The translations under genes and the position numbers were made by a program. A model generated the notes under the pieces. It made no database searches, was not told where the DNA came from, and worked only from the letters and a program-made list of their open reading frames with translations. From Deltaproteobacteria bacterium (lineage in GTDB: Bacteria > Myxococcota_A > Polyangia > JAAYKL01), in contig JAFGWT010000214.1 of the NCBI GenBank assembly GCA_016937015.1, positions 1-38,264 of the forward strand: a stretch of DNA of 38,264 nt. Reading direction: 5' to 3'. Shown in pieces: positions 16,766 to 25,161 of this stretch (within the stretch, counting starts at the first letter, position 1; each line of letters opens with the position of its first letter).

Positions 16766-18442
16766 ATGGAAAAATTCACATTGAAAACCAATATTCGGGA
16801 AGATGGAGACGACGTTGCGGACAAAGATGCCGACGCCCTGAGGAACGAAAATCAGAATCTTCGCAATCAGGTGCGATTGCTGATGGCTGCAGAATCCAAG
16901 TTGTATACCTTGCAGGAGCATTTAAACAACCAGCAGCAAATATATGCGAGACTTGCGGACATTGGACGGCAACTCAATACCCTGCTCAAGATCGATGAAA
17001 TATGTAAAATTCTGGTGCAGTTTGTGGTGTATGAATTCAATTTTGAGCGTTGCGCAATTCTGCTGCATGGAAAATCCGGTCCGTCCGGTGTTCTATTGGT
17101 AAATGCGCATGAGGGATATTACGAGAATGATGAAATCGCAGCCATTGAAACCGCAAAATTGCAGTCAGATAGTCCCGCATTGAAGGAATTTGGTGAAGAT
17201 GGCCGCCATTTGTGTGTCAATAGCGAACATGAATGCGCGCATGGCTGTGAGACGTGCAACATAAAGCAACTGTACCTGGTGGACGAATTCTATCTTTTTC
17301 CACTGATGCGAAAAGAAGAAGGCATTGCCGGATGCATACTGGTTGGGAATTCAAAGCAGCAGGCGCGGTATCAGACACGGGTTGCGCCTGACGGCGATAT
17401 GATGGTGCCGCTGACGAACCTTGTTCGGCAGGCCAGCATTACCCTGGCAAATGTGAATTCCTACAATGCACTTGAAGAGGAACGGGCCAGACTGGACATT
17501 GCAGTGGCAGAGCGAACCCAGGAGCTGTCCACTGCGCTGGATGCCGCCAATGAGGCTGTGCGGTTAAAGGGCGAATTTCTTGCAAAAGTCTCTCATGAGT
17601 TGAGGACGCCCCTGAATTCCATAGTCAATGTGCCCAAGGCACTGGCTGCGGATTATCGGTTGATTGATGTATATGTCTGCCAGAATTGCAGCGCGGAGTT
17701 TCAATCCGATGACGACGAGTCGGCGACACCTTGTCCGGAGTGTGGTGGTTCCTTGTCGATGGAACAGGTGACAGTGTGCGAGGGAGATGCCAGTGAGCAT
17801 TTGCGTTTTCTGAACCTGGTGCAACAGCAGGGCACTCATTTGCTGCATCTGGTGGAGGATGTTTTGAATTTCTCCCGGGTCGAAAGTGGAAAAGTAAAAC
17901 TGGATTACCAACCCATCAGTGTTCATCACTTATTGCACGAAGTGGAGCAGACCATTTTGCTTTCCATTGGTAACACCGCCAGATGCATTCGATACAGCAA
18001 ACCGGATGTCGAAGTTCAGATGTTTGGAGATGAAACGCGCCTTAAGCAGGTGCTGATTAATCTGATAAACAATGCTGTCAAGTTCACTTCCCATGGTGGT
18101 TCCATTGACGTGTGCGCAAGTGTTGCCGGCAGTGAGATAAACCCTCTTGTACATTTTGAGGTGGCAGATAACGGCATTGGCATTCCTTCGGAACAGCTTG
18201 ATGTTATTTTTGAAAGTTTTAGGCAGGTGGATGGCTCCAGCACCCGCATTTACGGCGGAACTGGATTGGGACTGTCCATCGCCAAACAACTGGTGGAACT
18301 GCACGGTGGAGGGATTTCCGTTAAGAGTGAAATTGGTAAAGGCAGTGTGTTTTTATTCGATATTCCGATGAATCCGGCACAGACGTTTCCCTCCCCGTTG
18401 CCTGCGCCAACTGAAAAATCTCCCGAGGGGGGTGATGCATAA
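16766..18442 (+). CDS. GAF histidine kinase with a zinc ribbon inserted in the HisKA domain
   Basis: The track start at 16757 is TTG; ATG 16766 (558 residues) is the likelier start. Order of parts: a coiled coil (about 22-60), a GAF-like domain (about 60-230) with a Cys cluster including CAHGCETC, a second coiled helix, then HisKA with His277 in SHELRTPLNS. Helix one is followed by CQNC at 305-308 and CPEC at 323-326, a CX2C-X14-CX2C zinc ribbon. The second dimerisation helix then resumes (EHLRFLNLVQQQGTHLLHLV). The HATPase has NLINNAVKF, DNGIGIPSEQ and GTGLGLSIAKQL. The ribbon therefore sits between the two helices that form the four-helix bundle, where it could sense metal or redox state or alter handedness. 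It lies between a FIST gene and a receiver gene. Confidence 0.9.
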   Translation: MEKFTLKTNIREDGDDVADKDADALRNENQNLRNQVRLLMAAESKLYTLQEHLNNQQQIYARLADIGRQLNTLLKIDEICKILVQFVVYEFNFERCAILLHGKSGPSGVLLVNAHEGYYENDEIAAIETAKLQSDSPALKEFGEDGRHLCVNSEHECAHGCETCNIKQLYLVDEFYLFPLMRKEEGIAGCILVGNSKQQARYQTRVAPDGDMMVPLTNLVRQASITLANVNSYNALEEERARLDIAVAERTQELSTALDAANEAVRLKGEFLAKVSHELRTPLNSIVNVPKALAADYRLIDVYVCQNCSAEFQSDDDESATPCPECGGSLSMEQVTVCEGDASEHLRFLNLVQQQGTHLLHLVEDVLNFSRVESGKVKLDYQPISVHHLLHEVEQTILLSIGNTARCIRYSKPDVEVQMFGDETRLKQVLINLINNAVKFTSHGGSIDVCASVAGSEINPLVHFEVADNGIGIPSEQLDVIFESFRQVDGSSTRIYGGTGLGLSIAKQLVELHGGGISVKSEIGKGSVFLFDIPMNPAQTFPSPLPAPTEKSPEGGDA

Positions 18443-18558
18443 TACCGCTCCTTTGTGTTCCTTTGCGCTGCATGGGAATTTTATTGCAACAGGGGGATAT
18501 TTGTCAGAGAATCAGGAACATGTCTGGAGGCGGATTACTGTTGTGAAAGGAAAAATGT

Positions 18559-19041
18559 ATGTTGCGGAAATTTGACCGGTCAACGAGTCGGGCCACAAAA
18601 GCTGAAACTGAGTTTAAAAAAATTTTGTATGTTGAAGATGAAGATGCCAATTGGAATGTGGCGGAACTGCATTTGCGCGACAAATATGAGATAAAACGTG
18701 CCAAAAACGCCACAGAGGCGTTTGCCTTGCTGGGCGAAGAGCGGTTCAACCTCATTCTGCTGGATATTCAGTTGGCCGGGTCTACGCACGATGGCATAGA
18801 AATTTGCAGGATTTTAAAGCAGCATCCGCTTCAGAAAATCCCGGCTGCGGCGCGTTCACTTCAGTGCCAGAGTGTGCCGATTGTGTTTGTTACCGCTTTT
18901 TCCGAAAGATATTCAAAGGAATATCTATTGGAAATTGGGGGAGACGACATGATTACCAAGCCGGTGGATTTCACCCGATTGACGCTTGTGTCATCCCGAT
19001 TGATTATTCGCAGCATCCAACGCGCAAGCCGCGGCGACTAA
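18559..19041 (+). CDS. Stand-alone receiver-domain response regulator
   Basis: The 160-residue protein has an N-terminal tail of about 20 residues followed by one receiver domain: VEDEDAN for the acidic pocket, phospho-acceptor Asp69 in LILLDIQL, FVTAFSE for the Thr position, and Lys in MITKPVD. A longer-than-usual loop after Asp69 (residues about 72-100) lies between beta-3 and beta-4. There is no output domain, so it must act by protein contact or as a phosphorelay intermediate. ATG 18559 follows AAAGGA. It lies 116 bases after the zinc-ribbon kinase and is its likely partner. Confidence 0.88.
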   Translation: MLRKFDRSTSRATKAETEFKKILYVEDEDANWNVAELHLRDKYEIKRAKNATEAFALLGEERFNLILLDIQLAGSTHDGIEICRILKQHPLQKIPAAARSLQCQSVPIVFVTAFSERYSKEYLLEIGGDDMITKPVDFTRLTLVSSRLIIRSIQRASRGD

Positions 19042-19080
19042 CCCGAAAATCGGTATTTACTGCGTCAGTGGATGGGGTGT

Positions 19081-20337
19081 TTAAGCGGCATCCAGGTCGA
19101 GTTTGCGGCGGATTTTCTTTAAGGCCTGTTCCTGGATTTGACGAATGCGTTCCCGGGAAAGATTGTAATGATTGCCAATCTCCTTTAGCGTCATTTCCTC
19201 ACCGTCGTTATCGAGACCATATCGCCATCTAACGATGGTGCGTTCGATTGGGCTTAGAATTTCCAGGACGGAATGCATGTTCTCTTCCCATGCCGACAGC
19301 ATCGCGCTCTCAAACGGGTTTTTAATTGTTTCATCTGCCAGCAGATCGATATATTTTCGATTGTCCGCCGATGATATTTCCTTGTCCAGCGAGGCGATAA
19401 GCGCCAGTTTGTGTTTCTGAACCTTTTTCAGTTTTCTGGAATTAATCCCGGTCTCTTCGACCAGTTCTTCTTCGGTGGGGGTTCTGCCGAGGCGCAACGT
19501 TATGGCATCCACTGCCCGTCCCAATCGCTGCTGCGCGTCCAGGGCGTGGACCGGTACGCGGACGGCCTGACCTTTGTCTGCCAGTGCGCGGCCGATGGCG
19601 TGGCGAATCCACCATGAGGCATATGTGTTAAAGCGGAATCCCCGTTTATAATCAAATCGTTCCACGGCCTTGATTAGACCCAGATTGCCTTCCTGAACCA
19701 AGTCAATCAGCGGCATTTGACCTTTGTCGTATCGGCGTGCAATGGAAACGACCAGCCGAAGGTTTGCCCGGATAAACGCGTGTTTGGTCATTCGGATTTG
19801 AGTGGCCAGATGCTCGGTTTCCTGGGCCAGTTTTTGCCATTTTTTGTCTTTCTGGGTCTCAGGATTTCGCAGGGTTGCGTGAACCACACGATGCGCCGCC
19901 TGGATAAAGTCGCGTTTCAGGTCCTGTTCATGAAGTCTGGGCGCAATTTCCGCCACGAGATTGCTGTACCGCTTCAGCTGGTTGCTGCTTGGCTTTTTGG
20001 CATTCAGACGGAGAGCGCATTTTTTCAGTTTGTCCAATCCTTCCACGGTCTGTTCGGGTTCGAAACATGATTCCACATCCTCAATCATCTGTGGGACGAG
20101 TTCGTATTCTCTAAACGTGATGCACCAGCGCCGAATCTCCAGCTCCGCCAGCTTTTTCGCTTCGTCGATTTCTTCATCACAGGTGAGCATTTTGTGCGAC
20201 GCGAGCTCCGAAAAGTATTTGCTGAGTGTTGGGTCGTGTCTGGAATTCGACCATGTGGTGGTTTTCGGCTTCTCGTCCCCGAAGTTTGAATCTGTGAAAT
20301 TTTTGGGTTTTCGTCCTCTTTTTGCTTTTTCAGTCAT
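19081..20337 (-). CDS. RNA polymerase sigma factor, sigma-70 family (group 1/2)
   Basis: I chose ATG 20337, the start of a basic N-terminus, over 20418. The 418-residue product has region 1.2 (DPTLSKYFSEL, then LTCDEEIDEAKKL), a non-conserved insert, and region 2 with RANLRLVVSIARRY and DLVQEGNLGLIKAVERFDY, then RFNTYASWWIRHAI. Region 3 has ALDAQQRLGRAVD and the segment LGRTPTEEEL. Region 4 has LSPIERTIVRWRYGL and LKEIGNHYNLSRERIRQI. The long insert between regions 1.2 and 2 makes it larger than RpoS or RpoH but smaller than most RpoD. It may be the main or an alternative group-2 factor; I cannot tell which. It stands alone on the minus strand. Confidence 0.93.
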   Translation of the reverse strand: MTEKAKRGRKPKNFTDSNFGDEKPKTTTWSNSRHDPTLSKYFSELASHKMLTCDEEIDEAKKLAELEIRRWCITFREYELVPQMIEDVESCFEPEQTVEGLDKLKKCALRLNAKKPSSNQLKRYSNLVAEIAPRLHEQDLKRDFIQAAHRVVHATLRNPETQKDKKWQKLAQETEHLATQIRMTKHAFIRANLRLVVSIARRYDKGQMPLIDLVQEGNLGLIKAVERFDYKRGFRFNTYASWWIRHAIGRALADKGQAVRVPVHALDAQQRLGRAVDAITLRLGRTPTEEELVEETGINSRKLKKVQKHKLALIASLDKEISSADNRKYIDLLADETIKNPFESAMLSAWEENMHSVLEILSPIERTIVRWRYGLDNDGEEMTLKEIGNHYNLSRERIRQIQEQALKKIRRKLDLDAA

Positions 20338-20578
20338 AGAGTTTCTACCTCGCCGGGAGCCGTCGCTCCCCGTTTTACAGTTCAACCGGGAGATTGAATT
20401 GCTATCAATCTGAAACATCAGGACGCTTTGGAGATTTGTGCCCGCTCCGCTTGCGTCTCCCCCTTGGTTCTTGTGTAAGCGGCCAGGTCTAAAAATACTT
20501 TAGGCTCAAAATGCATTTTTTTTTTGGTTTTGGCTGGCATAAAGGTGATAATGTGTCATAAATAATTGAAATTACTAT

Positions 20579-22363
20579 ATGTTCCTGTCAAAAAAAAAAA
20601 TAACCTATACGCCCCCAAATGGTCGCCAGGACCTGCGCAGACTGCTTTTGCTGCTGCAGCCACAGCTGGGGTTTATGCTCCTTGCCGCGTTTTTTATGGC
20701 CATTACCGCAGTGGCCAATGCCGGGTATGCATATCTCGTGGGTCCTGTTCTTAAATCGTTGTTTCTGTCCACCGAGAGTGCGGTTCCGGTCACCATAAAC
20801 GGGGCCGAAGTGTCGTGGCTGTCGCAGTTGACCCAGTTTCTGAGCCAGTCGACGCCGTTCTTTCTTGGGGGCGTCCTCATCGCCGCGTCCGTGGTGAAAG
20901 GCGTGGCGTTTCTCGCCCAGCGCCTTCTGGTAATACGGGCAGGACAGCGGGTTCTTTATATGTTGAGACAACAGCTTTATGACGGCGTGCTCACAATGAA
21001 TCCGTTGCAGCGTGACAAAGACGCGTCAGGCAATCTTATCAGCCGGTTTACAGTGGATTCCCATGTGGTGGAGCAGGCGGTGACCAGTGGCATGATGGCG
21101 TTTGTCAGTAATATACTTCAGTCCCTGGCACTGGTGGGCCTGGCGGTGAGTCTGTCGCCGGTTTTGAGTCTTCTGGGCCTGATTGCATTCCCGCCGATTG
21201 CGTTGGTGATTTCGAAGCTTGGCCGATTGCTCAGAAAGCGTCAGGGACAGTTTTACGATGCGTATCATGCTGTCAGTCAACAGGTGGACGAGAGCGTGCG
21301 CGGTTTGGGGGTCCTTCAGTCATTCAATGCGGAGAAATTTGCGCGCAAACGGTTTGACAGGCCCAGCCGGATTCTGATGAACGCCGCCACAGCCGCCTAT
21401 ACAGTTCCGGCTATTTCCTCCCCGCTAAACGAGATTCTCGGTGCGACGGCCCTTGGTGTGACGTTGTGGTACGCCCAGGTGCAGATATCCGCAGGCAGTC
21501 TGTCTCCAGAGGCGTTTATCTCATTTTTCACTGCACTGTTTCTGCTGTATCGGCCGATAAAGGGACTCGGCAGTGCAGTCCATGCGCTGCAGAGCGGTCT
21601 TGCGGCGATGGATAAACTGTCTGCGATGCTATCGCCAGTGCGACGTTTTGTGCCGCGCCATGCCGATGGTGATGGTGCGATGCTGACCGAAGTAACGGTT
21701 GGATACCGCAAAGACATGCCAGTGCTGAAGGCATTGTCGATGGTGGTTCAAAAAGGTGACACCGTTGCGATAGTGGGTGAGTCCGGGAGCGGAAAGAGTA
21801 CGCTGATGAATGTGCTTTGTGGGTATCTCGAGCCGGACTCGGGCACTGTAAAAGGCCACTGGCCGGTGGCACTTGTGCCACAGATACCGTTTCTGTTTGA
21901 TGACACGATTTACATGAATGTGTCGTTGGGCAATCCGGAGATTTCGACAGAGACAGTGGCATGGGCGTGTCGTCAGGCCGGGGTGATGGCCATTGCGGAG
22001 AAATTTGACGCAGGCCTGCAGTATTCGGTGGGACAAAATGGCGAGAATCTTTCGGCCGGTGAGAGACAGCGGGTGTGCCTGGCCCGTGCGCTGGCAAGCG
22101 GTCGGGACTTGTTGCTGCTGGATGAAATCACAGCATCGCTGGATGGACGAAATGAGGATATTATCATTGAAAGCCTGTCAGGACTTGGGGATAAAACCGT
22201 AATCGCAGTAACTCATCGGGCGAAAACAGCGTTGTGGGCAAAGCGGACGCTGGTGCTCGATGACGGAAAAATCGTGGAACAGGGTCCATTTAAAGACCTT
22301 TTAAAAAAGTCGAGAGTTGTTCGGCGGCTGTTTGCACAGGAAGTGTGTGATGACGAAATATAG
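20579..22363 (+). CDS. ABC exporter, fused permease and ATPase (MsbA-like)
   Basis: The 594-residue protein joins a six-helix type-1 exporter domain (about 20-330) with a nucleotide-binding domain. The latter has Walker A GESGSGKST, signature LSAGERQR, Walker B LLLLDEITASLD and H-loop AVTHR. This is a half-transporter expected to dimerise, like MsbA or multidrug exporters; the substrate is unknown. ATG 20579 has no clear ribosome binding site, and codons 4-8 run through an A11 tract, both unusual. The gene overlaps the following secreted HEAT-repeat gene by 14 bases, so the two products may be functionally linked. The sigma-factor gene lies upstream on the opposite strand. Confidence 0.92.
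   Translation: MFLSKKKITYTPPNGRQDLRRLLLLLQPQLGFMLLAAFFMAITAVANAGYAYLVGPVLKSLFLSTESAVPVTINGAEVSWLSQLTQFLSQSTPFFLGGVLIAASVVKGVAFLAQRLLVIRAGQRVLYMLRQQLYDGVLTMNPLQRDKDASGNLISRFTVDSHVVEQAVTSGMMAFVSNILQSLALVGLAVSLSPVLSLLGLIAFPPIALVISKLGRLLRKRQGQFYDAYHAVSQQVDESVRGLGVLQSFNAEKFARKRFDRPSRILMNAATAAYTVPAISSPLNEILGATALGVTLWYAQVQISAGSLSPEAFISFFTALFLLYRPIKGLGSAVHALQSGLAAMDKLSAMLSPVRRFVPRHADGDGAMLTEVTVGYRKDMPVLKALSMVVQKGDTVAIVGESGSGKSTLMNVLCGYLEPDSGTVKGHWPVALVPQIPFLFDDTIYMNVSLGNPEISTETVAWACRQAGVMAIAEKFDAGLQYSVGQNGENLSAGERQRVCLARALASGRDLLLLDEITASLDGRNEDIIIESLSGLGDKTVIAVTHRAKTALWAKRTLVLDDGKIVEQGPFKDLLKKSRVVRRLFAQEVCDDEI
20590..20600 (+). repeat. A11 homopolymer at the start of the ABC exporter gene
   Basis: Eleven consecutive adenines span the end of codon 4 to the start of codon 8. 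Tracts this long are prone to polymerase slippage during transcription or replication, which would shift the frame within the first ten codons. Confidence 0.95.
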
Positions 22364-24770
22364 GTACTGGTTATCTGACTCATGTATGAGGCTGGTTTAC
22401 GTACTGACAATCATTGGCGCAGTGACAACGCTACTGGTGGACGGTCCGGGATGGGCGCAGGATGTGGCGACGTCCAGGGGCGGCGTTTCAGTGACGTTGG
22501 CCTTCGGTAAACTGATGGTTAAGCGGGACGGACGCGTACTGCAGGAAGTGGCCATGGACGACCAGAATGATGCCGAGACGGTGACCCTCGCGGAGAATGC
22601 GCGTGGTGAGATCGTTTTTTCCGTGCTGACTGCGGGGCCGTCGCCACGGCGGGGGGTGGGGGTTGTGAAGGGTGAATCGGTAACGATTGTGTGGGATGCA
22701 CCCCTCACGTACATTGGAGATCCGGGTGAGGAAACGGCGACGGACGTGCGATTGCTGGACCTTGATGGCGACCGGAAACCTGAAATTGTAAAGGGGACAC
22801 TGTATGTGCCGACGCGGTTATGCGGCGAGACGGCGCCACCTCTGCTCTTTCGCGAAAAGTGGGATTACAAAAAGAAAAAATTTGTACAGGCGTCGGGGCC
22901 AAGGTTGCCAATGCCGGATACCACACTTGCCCCCTCAGCCGACTTTGTATCGCAGACGCTTTTGGGGTTGAGATTTCTGGTCCCGACGGGCGTGTCATCC
23001 GCAGCGGGAGATGACCGCAATCCGCTCCTGACCACTCCGCCATTCGCGCTTACCGATGGCCAGCCTGAAACCGGTTGGACCACAGATGCCGACAGAGTCG
23101 ACGGCGAGTTCGCATCTTTTTTGACCCTGGCCGACTGGAAAATAAATGCCGTCGGTGTCAATGTGGCGTCCTCGCAGCGGGATGCCCAAAAAGGTGAACG
23201 GTTTGCGATTCCGTCCACATTGGTGGTGTCGTTTGAAAATGTGGCCTATCGACTGGCGATCCCACAAACAGATGGAATGCACTGGTTTGAGCTGCCGCAG
23301 CCGGTATCGAGTAACTGTCTCTCAGTGATTATCGGAAACACCGGTTCCAAGGCAAAAGCCCCCGTTTCCCTTTTTGAATTGCAGGTGCAGACCGAAATGC
23401 ATCAGCCCGGCGGCCTTAAAAAGCTGGCTGCGCTGCTTGACGATGACGACGAAGGGGAGCGGACCCTGAATATTCTGCGCTCGGTGGGTGTGTCTGCATT
23501 TGACGCCATTAGAGCCCACTGGAAATCCTTTGGTCCGGCGGGCAAGCGAAGAGCCGTCCGTTTGATTTCTGAAATCGCTCCTGAAAAAGGAGCGCATTTG
23601 CTGGTTTCGTATGGCGTAACGGATGGGCGTTACGTGCATGCGGAACTGATGCAGGGATTGGTTCGATCCGGTGGCGCCGGCGAAACGGCCCTTGAAAAAT
23701 ATTTGTCTGATAAGAGCGTTCAGAAGTATCGCGCTGCGCTCAAACTGCTGGTTGAACTCGGGTCGGAAGCGGCATTTGACAGGCTGCTTTCAGCGTGGCA
23801 AAGGGTCGATGATTCGCGCAAAAAGGCTGTTCTGCAAGGGGTGTCGACGCTGGCCAGAGGGTCGGCTTCGCGGGCCGGAAAAGTGCTTGAACTGGCTACC
23901 GCGGCAAAGGTAAAAGGCGAGCTGAAGGTGATGTTTGATTTGCTGCGCATCTGTGTTGTGAATGCCGCGACAGCCGAGGACGCCGCCCTGTTGGCCAGAG
24001 AAGTGTACGACGATGCGGATTTTGAAAATCGGTATCGGGCACTGCGAATAATCGGAACCTCAAAGGTTGAGATGTCTGTGCAGTTTATGGCTGAGGTGGC
24101 GCAGGGCGACAATCGCTTTTTACGACAGCTGGCAGCAAAGGCGCTGGGACAGTTTGGCAGCGATGAGATCGCCAGAAATGCACTGATCGCAATGGCCCAG
24201 GATACTGAGCCCGCAGTGCAGATTGAAGCGATGAATTCATTGCTGAACGTGGCCTCGGAAAAAAAGCAAAAAGCGGTGGATGTGGCGATGGAGAGTACAT
24301 GGCCGGAGGTACGCACCCTTGCTGTGAAAAACGCGGCGGATTTGCCCAGGGACAGGCAGCGCCTGGTGGCAGCGGGATTACAGGATAAAAACTATATGGT
24401 GGTGCTGGCGGCGCTTTCTCTGGCAGCGGACATGACGGGCAAAAACATTGATGATGCCGTTACCGGCATATTGACGGGCAGCAACAATGCCAAACTGCTG
24501 GTTCGCGCCGCTGAGGTGGCCGGTGCGCGCTGTCAACGCGACATTGACACGCTGGCTGCCCTGAATGACCGACTGCGCATTGGCGCCGAACCGTTGGCCA
24601 ACAGCACCGAAAAAATCATCGCCGTTGCCGCAGCCAAAGCCCTTGGCCGCATTGGTTCTCCAACGGCAGTGAAATATCTGAAGACTGTCCGCGAACACTC
24701 CAACCTCACCACCGATCGCGCCATTGATGACGCTTTGGTGAAGGACGAATCTGGTTGTAAGGGTGAATAG
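22350..24770 (+). CDS. Secreted HEAT-repeat protein
   Basis: I chose ATG 22350 because AGGA precedes it at good spacing and the ORF start at 22317 lies inside the ABC gene. The 806-residue product begins with a Sec-type signal sequence (hydrophobic LVYVLTIIGAVTTLLV, probable cleavage after GWA). A beta-rich N-terminal part follows, then a discoidin-like segment (about 235-360; LTDGQPETGWTTD, FELPQPVSSNCLSVIIG). The C-terminal half is HEAT-like helical repeats (SVQFMAEVAQGDNRFLRQLA, LAAKALGQFGSDEIARNALI and similar). It probably works in the periplasm or outside the cell as a binding scaffold. It is translationally coupled to the ABC exporter by a 14-base overlap. No catalytic motif is seen. 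Confidence 0.82.
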   Translation: MTKYRYWLSDSCMRLVYVLTIIGAVTTLLVDGPGWAQDVATSRGGVSVTLAFGKLMVKRDGRVLQEVAMDDQNDAETVTLAENARGEIVFSVLTAGPSPRRGVGVVKGESVTIVWDAPLTYIGDPGEETATDVRLLDLDGDRKPEIVKGTLYVPTRLCGETAPPLLFREKWDYKKKKFVQASGPRLPMPDTTLAPSADFVSQTLLGLRFLVPTGVSSAAGDDRNPLLTTPPFALTDGQPETGWTTDADRVDGEFASFLTLADWKINAVGVNVASSQRDAQKGERFAIPSTLVVSFENVAYRLAIPQTDGMHWFELPQPVSSNCLSVIIGNTGSKAKAPVSLFELQVQTEMHQPGGLKKLAALLDDDDEGERTLNILRSVGVSAFDAIRAHWKSFGPAGKRRAVRLISEIAPEKGAHLLVSYGVTDGRYVHAELMQGLVRSGGAGETALEKYLSDKSVQKYRAALKLLVELGSEAAFDRLLSAWQRVDDSRKKAVLQGVSTLARGSASRAGKVLELATAAKVKGELKVMFDLLRICVVNAATAEDAALLAREVYDDADFENRYRALRIIGTSKVEMSVQFMAEVAQGDNRFLRQLAAKALGQFGSDEIARNALIAMAQDTEPAVQIEAMNSLLNVASEKKQKAVDVAMESTWPEVRTLAVKNAADLPRDRQRLVAAGLQDKNYMVVLAALSLAADMTGKNIDDAVTGILTGSNNAKLLVRAAEVAGARCQRDIDTLAALNDRLRIGAEPLANSTEKIIAVAAAKALGRIGSPTAVKYLKTVREHSNLTTDRAIDDALVKDESGCKGE

Positions 24771-25161
24771 ACCCTTTGGACTTCAGTTGACCTTGTCGGC
24801 CCGCTTCGTCTAACTGATTCCATTGATGTGCTGTCTTTAAACACAATCAGGCACAAGCCGAATCGGTCCAGAATTGAAGATTCCTTATCTGAAATTTGAA
24901 TCTCAAATGGTTGCTGTTCAGAGCATCGTTTACGATGTGGTGCCAAACAAGGGAGAGGGCAGGGGACTATGGCATTCGTACGGCAAAAAAGACAGGGCAG
25001 TCGCATCCCGCGTCAGGTATTTAGGGTAGCACCGGAAAGACGATTTTTGGCCCTTGTCTATACCGGTGTTTATTTTGAGCGGCCTGCTTAACAACCTGAA
25101 AGCGAGTGCGACTGCCCTGAAGAGGAGCAATCGAAAGTTCTGTTACATAAAATCGAATGCG
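24771..25161. other. Convergent intergenic region without a convincing gene
   Basis: About 390 bases separate two convergent genes. I see a small hairpin, ATTTGA-ATC-TCAAAT at 24894-24908, which is a weak terminator candidate, and a 40-codon basic ORF at 24969-25091 that does not look coding. Nothing else is recognised. Confidence 0.5.

Noticed and set aside
15823-16824. 333-residue minus-strand ORF
   Set aside because: It is antisense to the FIST gene, which has clear domain motifs.
24969-25091. 40-codon basic ORF on the plus strand between convergent genes
   Set aside because: Start and ribosome site are poor, and the composition looks random; there is no sign that it is coding.
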